Below are positions 1-4,945 of a stretch of 7,238 nt of DNA, piece by piece. Origin of the DNA: Clostridia bacterium (GTDB lineage Bacteria; Bacillota_A; Clostridia; Oscillospirales; Acutalibacteraceae); NCBI GenBank assembly GCA_024699005.1, contig JAILQN010000217.1:1-7238 (forward strand). Reading direction: 5' to 3'. Under the pieces are notes generated by a model. That model worked only from the letters and a program-made list of their open reading frames with translations. It made no database searches and was not told the DNA's origin. The position numbers and the translations under genes were made by a program. Every line of letters begins with the position of its first letter. Position 1 is the stretch's first letter.

Positions 1-21
1 ATGTGTAATGTGCAATGAATA
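1..21 (+). repeat. Heptanucleotide array (ATGTGCA type), cut by the window edge
   Basis: Three consecutive 7-bp units read ATGTGTA, ATGTGCA and ATGAATA. The middle unit is the exact reverse complement of TGCACAT, the unit repeated at 131-158, so the two arrays are inverted relative to each other. The array may continue to the left of position 1. With only three units it would be weak evidence alone. The matching inverted array downstream and the other 7-bp arrays in the window make it credible. Confidence 0.5.
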
Positions 22-130
22 AGGTTTTTGATTATATATTTATTTAATGCTCCGCATTAACTGTTGCACGATTACAAGCTTTCCACCACAAAACAATACA
101 ACATTTTTGCCTGCAAAAATGAACCGCAAC
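22..130. other. AT-rich non-coding spacer with two small inverted repeats
   Basis: No credible gene is seen here. There is a 7-bp inverted repeat, TTAATGC-TCC-GCATTAA, at 44-60. An 8-bp one, ATTTTTGC-CT-GCAAAAAT, lies at 103-120. Neither is followed by a convincing T tract. No promoter with good -35 and -10 boxes was found for the downstream dehydrogenase gene, so its promoter is unassigned. Confidence 0.4.
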
Positions 131-165
131 TGCACATTGCAAATTGCACATTGCACATTATTCAA
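131..165 (+). repeat. Heptanucleotide array (TGCACAT type)
   Basis: Units of exactly 7 bp follow one another: TGCACAT at 131, TGCAAAT at 138, TGCACAT at 145 and 152, then the divergent TATTCAA at 159. The array ends about 20 bp before the ribosome binding site of the dehydrogenase gene. It is the inverted counterpart of the array at 1-21. Confidence 0.7.
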
Positions 166-203
166 ACCGATATCTTGATGAACAACAGAAAGGAAAATAA
201 CTG

Positions 204-998
204 ATGATTCAATATAAAAACATCGTTCTCACCGGCGCGTCGAGCGGCATCGGGTTCCAGGTGCTCAGGCTCCTGGCGAAGGACGGGACAAACAAGATAC
301 TGGCGGTCTCCCGCCACGCCGAGCAGCTTCTGAAGACTTACGCGGACAACGTCTTTCCGTTCAACGCGGACGTTTCCAACCCCGAAGGGATCGACTCGGT
401 CTTCGACAAAGCTGCCGAGGTCTTCGACGGCGAGAAGATAGATATCTTTTACGCCAACGCAGGCTTCCCCTATTATGAAGAATATAACTACGAAAACTGG
501 GACAGGGTAAAGATCATGTTCGACACCAACACGATCGGCCCGATCTACACCTATTCAAAATACCTGCACCACCTGAACGGTCAGCCCGGTCACCTGGCGT
601 ACACTGTCAGCGCGATAGGTCAGATGGCAATGCCCGGCTACGCGATCTATTCATCCTCCAAGTTCGGTCTGCACGGCTTCCAGGAGGCAATCCGCCTTGA
701 AAAGCCCGCCAACATGAAGCTGACCTGCCTGTACCCGGTGGCGACGGACACGAACTTCTTCCGCGTCGCGAACCCGGTGGAATTCGAGAAGCCCTTCCCG
801 GTGCAGAAGCCCGAGGTAGTCGCCAGAAAGATGGTTCACGGTCTGGACACGGGCAAAAAGTTCGTATCCCCGTCGCCGCTGTTCGGACTCTCAAAGGTCC
901 TGATGGGCGTCTGTCCGCCGGTGCGCACGGTCTACTGGGCGCTTGAGACAGCCAAGCTCAACCGATTCAAAGACAAACTGAGGAATATGGGCAAGTGA
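204..998 (+). CDS. Short-chain dehydrogenase/reductase (SDR family)
   Basis: This is a classical SDR of 264 residues, the usual single-domain length. It is expected to be a cytosolic enzyme oxidising an alcohol or reducing a carbonyl with NAD(P). The cofactor motif TGASSGIG is at residues 10-17, NAG at 85-87, Asn109 fits the catalytic-tetrad Asn, Ser136 fits the catalytic Ser, and YSSSK at 149-153 supplies the catalytic Tyr and Lys. Ser-Arg (36-37) after the second strand with no acidic residue there suggests NADPH over NADH, which is inference. The ATG is preceded by AGAAAGGA (187-194) with a 9-nt spacer. A flavoenzyme gene follows on the same strand after a 149-bp gap filled by a 7-bp repeat array, so co-transcription is plausible. 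The C-terminal tail (about 225-264) is moderately hydrophobic then basic and may form a substrate lid. The substrate cannot be read from sequence; hydroxysteroid, sugar and fatty substrates are all possible. Confidence 0.95.
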   Translation: MIQYKNIVLTGASSGIGFQVLRLLAKDGTNKILAVSRHAEQLLKTYADNVFPFNADVSNPEGIDSVFDKAAEVFDGEKIDIFYANAGFPYYEEYNYENWDRVKIMFDTNTIGPIYTYSKYLHHLNGQPGHLAYTVSAIGQMAMPGYAIYSSSKFGLHGFQEAIRLEKPANMKLTCLYPVATDTNFFRVANPVEFEKPFPVQKPEVVARKMVHGLDTGKKFVSPSPLFGLSKVLMGVCPPVRTVYWALETAKLNRFKDKLRNMGK

Positions 999-1002
999 TA
1001 TG

Positions 1003-1100
1003 AGCGGTCAGTGGTCAGTGATCAGTGGTCAGTTCCAAGTTCATAGTTCTAAGCTCTGAGTTCTAAGTTCTGAACTTTGAGTAGACAGTGGTCAGTGATC
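1003..1100 (+). repeat. Fourteen-unit heptanucleotide tandem array
   Basis: From 1003 the sequence divides into fourteen 7-bp units without a slip. There are four of AGTGGTC/AGTGATC type (1003-1030), then six of AGTTCNN/AGCTCTG type (1031-1072), AACTTTG, AGTAGAC, and again AGTGGTC and AGTGATC (1087-1100). The 16-mer CAGTGGTCAGTGATCA occurs at 1009-1024 and again at 1086-1101. The array begins 4 bp after the dehydrogenase stop and ends 47 bp before the next start. It is not coding, although a GTG inside it (1088) is in frame with the downstream gene. The units are too degenerate for simple recent slippage, and no hairpin is evident. Confidence 0.85.
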
Positions 1101-1147
1101 AAAAAACCGAACATATCATATCGCGGACAACACCGAAGGAAATAAAA

Positions 1148-3208
1148 ATGTACGATATTCTTTTTACTCCGATGAACATCGGGACAATGACGGTCAGAAA
1201 CAGGATCGTCATGAACGCCGCGGAATTTTCGCTGGGCGACTACACAGGCTCGCCCACCGAGAGGATGATGACCTATTACGAGGCCCGCGCAAAGGGCGGA
1301 GTCGGCCTGATCATCCCCGGCATCTGCCGCGTCAACGACATGGGCGCGTGTTCCACGTTCACACAGCTTTCCATGGCTCACGACCGTCATATCGAGCCGA
1401 TGCGCGTGATGGCGGACAGGATCCACGCCGCGGGAGCGAAGCTGTGCATCCAGCTGCACCACCCCGGCAGGCAGGGCTACGCGAGCTCCATAAACTCTCT
1501 GCCGCTGGTAAAACCCATAGCCGACCGTTTCCCGGGAGTGATGGACGCGCTTTTCAAGGCTACGCCCGTGCTCCTCGCGCTTGAGCAGAAAAAGATCTGC
1601 CAGAGCGTCCAGGCTCCGTCAAAGACCGAGCTCGCCGCCCACGGAGCGACGAGGGTCCACGCCATGAGCCGCAGGGCGGTGCATAAGCTGCGCGACGATT
1701 TCATCGCCGCCGCAAAACGCTGCAAGCTGGCGGGAGTAGACGCGGTCGAGCTCCACGCCACCCACGGCTATATTCTGCAGCAGTTTTTAAGCCCGCTCAC
1801 CAACACGAGAGACGATGAGTACGGCGGGAGTTTTGAAAACCGCATGCGATTCATCACCGAGATAATCGAGGGGATAAAGAGCACCTGCGGCAGAAACTAT
1901 CCGCTGATCGTGCGTCTGTGCGCCGACGAGATGTACGACAGGATCGGCAGGCCGGGCGACGGCTATGACCTTGACACCGGCGTACTGATCGCGAAACGGC
2001 TGGAGGAACTGGGCGTCGACGCTATCGACGTCTCGTCCGCCTGCTACGACGCATACAATTACTGGCTGGAGCCGACGAGCTTCGAGCCAGGCTGGAGAGC
2101 GTATCTCGCCAAAGCCGTCAAAGAGGCTGTGAATATCCCCGTTATAGCCGCGAACTTCATCCGCTCGCCCGAACAGGCGGCAAGGCAGATAGAAGAGGGA
2201 TATCAGGACTTTGTCGGCTCCGCGAGGAACTTTATCTGCGACCCGGAGTGGGCTAACAAGGCGCAGGCCGGGCGCCCGGAAGAGATCCGTCGCTGCATAG
2301 GCTGTCTGCACTGCATCAAGTCATTCATCGCCAACGCCTGCGTCGGGAAACCCGGCGAGTGCGCGCTGAACGTCGCGGTCGGGTATGAAAAGGAATACGC
2401 CTCGATCCCGAAAGACGGCAACGGCAGGCCTGCCGCGGTAGTCGGCGCGGGCCCCGCCGGGCTCTCGGCGGCTATCACCCTTGCCAGGCGCGGATTTGAC
2501 GTAACCGTGTACGAAAAGAACGACCGCCCGGGCGGGCAGGTCCTTACAGCCGCCGCCGGTCCCAAGAAAGACAAGCTGGCGTGGTGCGCCGCGGATCTTA
2601 TGAATGAGGCCGGGCGCCTCGGGGTGAAATTCAGATTCGGTTCCGAGTTCCGGGTTCCGGGTTCCGAAAAGTGGGATCTTGTGATAGTCGCCGCCGGCGG
2701 TTCGCCGATACGTCCGAAATCCATTCCCGGCATAGACGGCGCCAACGTGTACACCGCACCGCAGATCCTTACCGGCGAAGCGGAGATAAAAGACAAGATC
2801 GTCGTCGTGGTCGGAAGCGGTCTGACGGGTCTTGAAACCTCCGAGAAGCTCTGCGAGAACGGAAACAGCGTCACGATCGTGGAGATGGCGGACTCTGTCG
2901 CTCCCGGCGCCTGGTTCCAGTTCGTGGACGACTCTCTCTCGCGGCTCACTCCGCACGGCGTGAAGATACTGACCGGCACGGCGCTTGAATCCATACAGGA
3001 CAACGCAGTGACTGTAAGAGACAAACAGGGCTCAAGACAGCTCGCCGCCGAAGCGGTAATTCTGGCCATGGGCGTAAGGCCGCAAAACAGTCTTGTCAAA
3101 GAACTTACCGACGCCGGCATCAAAGCCGTCGCGGTCGGCGACGCCGACAGGAGCGGAACCATCGCCCACGCGGTCCACGACGCGTACGAAAAAGCGCTTG
3201 CGCTGTGA
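1148..3208 (+). CDS. OYE-family FMN/4Fe-4S/FAD NAD(P)H-dependent enoate or enone reductase
   Basis: This 686-residue enzyme has the architecture of 2,4-dienoyl-CoA reductase (FadH), clostridial enoate reductases, BaiCD/BaiH and gut steroid reductases. These pass electrons from NAD(P)H through FAD and a 4Fe-4S cluster to FMN to reduce a conjugated C=C bond. An FMN barrel spans about 1-370, with LHHPGRQ at 103-109 and HATHGY at 203-208. Tyr208 aligns with the proton-donor Tyr of OYE1, followed by NTRDDEYGGS at 219-228. Cluster cysteines are among 383, 386, 389, 398 and 405. The FAD fold has GAGPAG at 433-438 and the NAD(P)H fold GSGLTG at 556-561. The ATG at 1148 is chosen for its GAAGGA (1135-1140) with a 7-nt spacer; the in-frame GTG at 1088 lies inside a repeat array and would add 20 residues unlike the family. 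Oddities are an apparent 30-40-residue insertion (about 118-163) and a 7-bp repeat encoding residues 498-507. The family is certain and the substrate unknown. Confidence 0.96.
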   Translation: MYDILFTPMNIGTMTVRNRIVMNAAEFSLGDYTGSPTERMMTYYEARAKGGVGLIIPGICRVNDMGACSTFTQLSMAHDRHIEPMRVMADRIHAAGAKLCIQLHHPGRQGYASSINSLPLVKPIADRFPGVMDALFKATPVLLALEQKKICQSVQAPSKTELAAHGATRVHAMSRRAVHKLRDDFIAAAKRCKLAGVDAVELHATHGYILQQFLSPLTNTRDDEYGGSFENRMRFITEIIEGIKSTCGRNYPLIVRLCADEMYDRIGRPGDGYDLDTGVLIAKRLEELGVDAIDVSSACYDAYNYWLEPTSFEPGWRAYLAKAVKEAVNIPVIAANFIRSPEQAARQIEEGYQDFVGSARNFICDPEWANKAQAGRPEEIRRCIGCLHCIKSFIANACVGKPGECALNVAVGYEKEYASIPKDGNGRPAAVVGAGPAGLSAAITLARRGFDVTVYEKNDRPGGQVLTAAAGPKKDKLAWCAADLMNEAGRLGVKFRFGSEFRVPGSEKWDLVIVAAGGSPIRPKSIPGIDGANVYTAPQILTGEAEIKDKIVVVVGSGLTGLETSEKLCENGNSVTIVEMADSVAPGAWFQFVDDSLSRLTPHGVKILTGTALESIQDNAVTVRDKQGSRQLAAEAVILAMGVRPQNSLVKELTDAGIKAVAVGDADRSGTIAHAVHDAYEKALAL
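2639..2666 (+). repeat. Four heptanucleotide units inside the flavoenzyme coding sequence
   Basis: Units GGTTCCG (2639), AGTTCCG (2646), GGTTCCG (2653) and GGTTCCG (2660) run in tandem. They encode residues 498-507, GSEFRVPGSE. Because three heptads equal seven codons, GSE recurs seven residues apart. The segment joins the strand ending KFRFG to the strand WDLVIVAAGG of the FAD-domain region, so it probably forms a surface loop. The unit is one base from AGTTCCA, which occurs in the intergenic array at 1031-1037. Confidence 0.8.
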
Positions 3209-3225
3209 TCATCAAAAAGACGCAG

Positions 3226-3260
3226 GGGGCTGTAAAATAACAGTGTTTTTTTACAGCCCC
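3226..3260. terminator. Long hairpin after the flavoenzyme gene, probable terminator
   Basis: The arms are 3226-3241 and 3245-3260 around the loop AGT: 16 paired positions with one T-T mismatch (3238/3248). The base of the stem is GGGGCTG/CAGCCCC and the upper part pairs an A run with a T run. It begins 18 bp after the stop at 3208. The T run lies in the 3' arm and no T tract follows the stem, so this is not a textbook Rho-independent terminator. It closely resembles the hairpin at 3357-3395. Confidence 0.55.
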
Positions 3261-3263
3261 GGT

Positions 3264-3354
3264 TAAGTTTGCCGGTGGCAAGTGAAGTTTTCTTTGAAAG
3301 TGAAATTCATTGCATGAGTGAAGTTTCACCTGACGGTGAAGTAAGGCAAACTTA
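3264..3354. repeat. Five 18-bp repeat units enclosed by inverted arms
   Basis: Units of exactly 18 bp start at 3264, 3282, 3300, 3318 and 3336. The last four begin GTGAAG or GTGAAA. The first four each hold a small inverted repeat: TTGCC-GGT-GGCAA, TTTC-TTT-GAAA, TCAT-TGC-ATGA and TTCACC-TGAC-GGTGAA. The block starts with TAAGTTTGCC (3264-3273) and closes with its exact reverse complement GGCAAACTTA (3345-3354), so it can fold as one large stem or as a row of mini-hairpins. Related hairpins flank it on both sides. It appears non-coding; on the minus strand it translates to a spurious 6-residue periodicity rich in Lys-Leu-His. Confidence 0.75.
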
Positions 3355-3356
3355 GT

Positions 3357-3395
3357 TATGGGGCTGAACAAAACCGTGTTTTGTTCAGCCCCATA
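3357..3395. terminator. 18-bp perfect hairpin between convergent genes, possible terminator
   Basis: The arms are 3357-3374 and 3378-3395 with loop CGT; all 18 pairs match. The core is GGGGCTGAACAAAAC with its reverse complement. It shares the GGGGCTG base and an apex of the form AAC(A/C)GTGTT with the hairpin at 3226-3260. It lies downstream of the 42-codon minus-strand gene and could end that transcript or any read-through from the flavoenzyme gene. No T tract follows on either strand. The palindrome ATATACGTATAT (3393-3404) overlaps its right end. Confidence 0.55.
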
Positions 3396-3490
3396 TACGT
3401 ATATATGTAAACCCTTTCGGGGATAGTTGTCAGATGCCCGGCTCCTTGCCCGGGCGGATTGCTCGTGATTTCATAGCAGATTGTCGCAGA

Positions 3491-3619
3491 TCAGTGGTTA
3501 AGCGCGCTGCAGATACCCGTGAGCTTAACCGCCAGTTTAAGACGTTTCCAGGAGAAGAGTTTCGTCTTGCTCATTTCGTTTATGACGGTCTGTTCGTATT
3601 TTCTGAGTTCATCGTCCAT
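3491..3619 (-). CDS. Small protein of 42 residues, unknown function
   Basis: This short minus-strand gene is supported mainly by its signals. It has ATG at 3619-3617, an AAAGGAGGTG ribosome binding site 6 nt upstream, and consensus TTGACA and TATAAT boxes giving a leader of about 20 nt. The product starts MDDELRKYEQ, is acidic in residues 2-15 and basic in 18-34 (KTKLFSWKRLKLAVKL around 18-33), and ends CSALNH before a TGA at 3491-3493. The basic half could form an amphipathic helix. There is no signal peptide and only one Cys, at 37. It converges on the flavoenzyme gene across the composite repeat and sits in front of a 22-bp hairpin. I do not recognise the family. A small regulator, a type I toxin-like peptide or a leader peptide are all possible, none shown. 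An overlapping plus-strand reading frame at 3434-3667 has no comparable signals. Confidence 0.72.
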   Translation of the reverse strand: MDDELRKYEQTVINEMSKTKLFSWKRLKLAVKLTGICSALNH

Positions 3620-3625
3620 GTCGTT

Positions 3626-3635
3626 CACCTCCTTT
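3626..3635 (-). promoter_or_regulatory. Strong ribosome binding site of the 42-residue gene
   Basis: AAAGGAGGTG on the minus strand is a near-perfect anti-16S match, 6 nt before the ATG at 3619. It is the best Shine-Dalgarno sequence I found in the window and fixes the start of the small gene. Confidence 0.85.
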
Positions 3636-3646
3636 CGTTGCGAGGC

Positions 3647-3674
3647 ATTATAGTCCTTTTTTTATAAATGTCAA
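3647..3674 (-). promoter_or_regulatory. Consensus housekeeping promoter for the 42-residue gene
   Basis: On the minus strand TTGACA (3674-3669) and TATAAT (3652-3647) both match the sigma-A/sigma-70 consensus exactly, with a 16-bp spacer that includes an A run. Transcription should start near 3640, about 20 nt before the ATG at 3619. No operator-like palindrome overlaps the boxes; the closest structure is the long hairpin at 3690-3736. Confidence 0.85.
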
Positions 3675-3689
3675 GAATTTTTGCATAAT

Positions 3690-3736
3690 ATCCGGACCGC
3701 CCGTTTGTGCAGTTTGCACAAACGGGCGGTCCGGAT
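3690..3736. terminator. 22-bp perfect hairpin, possible terminator or insulator
   Basis: The arms 3690-3711 and 3715-3736 are perfect reverse complements around the loop GTT, beginning ATCCGGACCGCCC. It lies 195 bp after the end of the pseudouridine synthase gene in that gene's direction, and 15 bp upstream of the -35 box of the small gene. It could block read-through into the small gene. No proper T tract follows on either side (only TTT on the plus strand), so a repeat-derived hairpin is an alternative. Confidence 0.5.
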
Positions 3737-3915
3737 TTACTATACAAAAAACAAGGCTATACACAGTTTAACAATAACAAAACGCCGTAATTATGCAATT
3801 CATACAAGAGCCCGGGAGCCGTTCACTGCCGGCAGGCCGCATATGGACACATCTTGAATAATGTCGATTAAAATGTTTGTAGAACATTTCACCGGGTCCG
3901 GGAGCCATGATCCTT

Positions 3916-3950
3916 CTCAACACTCAATTCTCAGAACCCTAAACTCAGCA
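3916..3950 (-). repeat. Heptad-periodic tract straddling the pseudouridine synthase stop codon
   Basis: Read on the minus strand, 7-bp units are TGCTGAG, TTTAGGG, TTCTGAG, AATTGAG and TGTTGAG; four of the five end in TGAG. The TGA stop at 3933-3931 lies inside the third unit, so the last codons and the start of the 3' region share one periodic tract. TTCTGAG is a rotated form of the AGTTCTG unit in the array at 1003-1100. It is shorter and more degenerate than the other arrays. Confidence 0.5.
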
Positions 3951-4791
3951 TATCCTCCGACAGAGGTACAGTGAACTCAAGCCGCTCCCCCGTCACGGGA
4001 TGAATAAAACCGACGGAGGCGCAATGCAGAGCGGCCCGGTTTATCCTGTCGTCCGTGCTGCCGTACATATCGTCCCCTGCAAGGGGCATACCTATATGGG
4101 CGAAATGCGCCCTTATCTGATGGGTCCTGCCCGTCTCAAGCGTGACTTTCACAAGAGTGGAAACGTCATCGTTTTTTACGGCGCGCCAGTGAGTGACCGC
4201 CCTCTCGCCGATATCTCCGCAGGCTCTTACGGTCTTGTTGGGATCCGGGCGATATATCGGAACGTCTATAGTACCGCTGCCCGTAAGAACTCCCCCGGCG
4301 ACCGCGAGGTACGTCTTGGCGTAATTCCCCTGCAGTCTTGCCGCGGAGTAACGGTTAAGGGCTATTATCACCGCGCCGGACGTGCATTTGTCCAGTCTGC
4401 CGACGGCGTGGAACCCTCCCGGGGCGCCGGTTTTTGCAAAATACGACAGGACCGCGTTCTGCAGGGTATCGCCCTGATGGTTGTGCGTGGGGTGCATGGC
4501 AAGCCCCGCGGGCTTGTTTATCACCATGATATCATCGTCCCGGTAAACTATATCAAGATCCACGTCCAGAGGCTCTGCCTGCGGAGATTCCGCGGGAATA
4601 TTCACTTCCACCCTGTCGCCGGCGCGGATGACGTCGATCGTTCTCGCATGTTCGCCGTTAAGCATCAGCCCCGTCTCCACACGCTTAAGCGAATTGACGA
4701 GTCTGTGCGAAAGGCCCGCCTCCCCTCTGAGGAAGGCGAGCAGCTTTTTTCCGTCGTAACCGGCCGGAACGGTGAATGAAAGAGTACGCAT
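3931..4791 (-). CDS. RluA/RluD-family RNA pseudouridine synthase
   Basis: This 286-residue enzyme should convert uridine to pseudouridine in structured RNA, most likely 23S rRNA, in the cytosol. An S4-like RNA-binding segment spans about 1-65. INKPAGLAMHP follows at 91-101. The catalytic motif GRLDKCTSG is at 131-139, with Asp134 the nucleophile expected for the family. GRTHQIRAHFAHIGMPLAGD is at 221-240 with YGS after it. All hallmark motifs are intact and the length is normal. The ATG at 4791 is chosen because the protein then begins directly with the S4-like region. A TTG at 4851 would add 20 Arg/Ala-rich residues encoded by a palindrome cluster. No good Shine-Dalgarno sequence precedes the ATG (CTCCTCACTCAC), so the start is less sure than the function. 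It follows the anchored-protein gene after a 154-bp gap with a heptad array and palindromes. RluB/E/F types are excluded by motif form; which RluA subgroup is open. Confidence 0.93.
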   Translation of the reverse strand: MRTLSFTVPAGYDGKKLLAFLRGEAGLSHRLVNSLKRVETGLMLNGEHARTIDVIRAGDRVEVNIPAESPQAEPLDVDLDIVYRDDDIMVINKPAGLAMHPTHNHQGDTLQNAVLSYFAKTGAPGGFHAVGRLDKCTSGAVIIALNRYSAARLQGNYAKTYLAVAGGVLTGSGTIDVPIYRPDPNKTVRACGDIGERAVTHWRAVKNDDVSTLVKVTLETGRTHQIRAHFAHIGMPLAGDDMYGSTDDRINRAALHCASVGFIHPVTGERLEFTVPLSEDMLSLGF

Positions 4792-4803
4792 GTGAGTGAG
4801 GAG

Positions 4804-4847
4804 CGCGGCGCGCCGCGAAGCGGCATACCGCTTCCGGCGAAGCCGGA
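4804..4847. repeat. Cluster of three inverted repeats before the pseudouridine synthase gene
   Basis: Three inverted repeats follow one another: the perfect 14-bp palindrome CGCGGCGCGCCGCG at 4804-4817, AAGCGG-CATA-CCGCTT at 4818-4833, and TCCGGC-GAA-GCCGGA at 4833-4847. They occupy the leader just upstream of the ATG at 4791. They could fold in the mRNA and affect translation of a gene lacking a visible ribosome binding site, or be a REP-like element. The role is inference. Confidence 0.65.
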
Positions 4848-4870
4848 TCAATAAAAATCAAAACCTTTTG

Positions 4871-4940
4871 AGCTATCCACTATCCACTATCAGCTATCCA
4901 CTATCCGCTATCCGCTATCAGCTGTCCGCTGTCAGCTCAA
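4871..4940 (-). repeat. Nine-unit heptanucleotide tandem array
   Basis: On the plus strand nine 7-bp units run from 4871 to 4933, such as CACTATC, CGCTATC, AGCTATC and CGCTGTC, followed by the decayed AGCTCAA. Read on the minus strand, the direction of the flanking genes, units become AGTGGAT, AGCGGAT and AGCTGAT, close to AGTGGTC of the array at 1003-1100. As in that array, it starts a few bases after a stop codon (4946) and lies between two same-strand genes, in the same orientation relative to transcription. Confidence 0.85.
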
Positions 4941-4945
4941 AAAAA

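Noticed and set aside
1003..1100. CRISPR-like array
   Set aside because: Units are 7 bp with no spacers and no cas genes nearby.
1088..1147. Upstream GTG start extending the flavoenzyme by 20 residues
   Set aside because: The GTG falls inside the heptad array, has no ribosome binding site, and adds residues before the family's usual beginning. ATG 1148 has GAAGGA at good spacing.
2203..3162. Minus-strand 319-codon reading frame
   Set aside because: It is antisense to the flavoenzyme; a long open frame is expected in GC-rich coding DNA.
3120..3371. Minus-strand 83-codon reading frame
   Set aside because: It overlaps the end of the flavoenzyme gene and the 18-bp repeat block. Its Lys-Leu-His periodicity is a translation artefact of the repeat.
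3434..3667. Plus-strand 77-codon reading frame
   Set aside because: It is antisense to the 42-residue gene and runs through that gene's ribosome binding site and -10 region. No ribosome binding site or domain was seen.
3768..3908. Minus-strand 46-codon frame starting MAPGPGEMF
   Set aside because: AGAAGG lies only 3 nt before the ATG, which is too close. The composition is odd, with several Cys, and there is no promoter. It could be real but is not supported.
4000..4779. Plus-strand 259-codon reading frame
   Set aside because: It is antisense to the pseudouridine synthase gene, whose motifs are intact.
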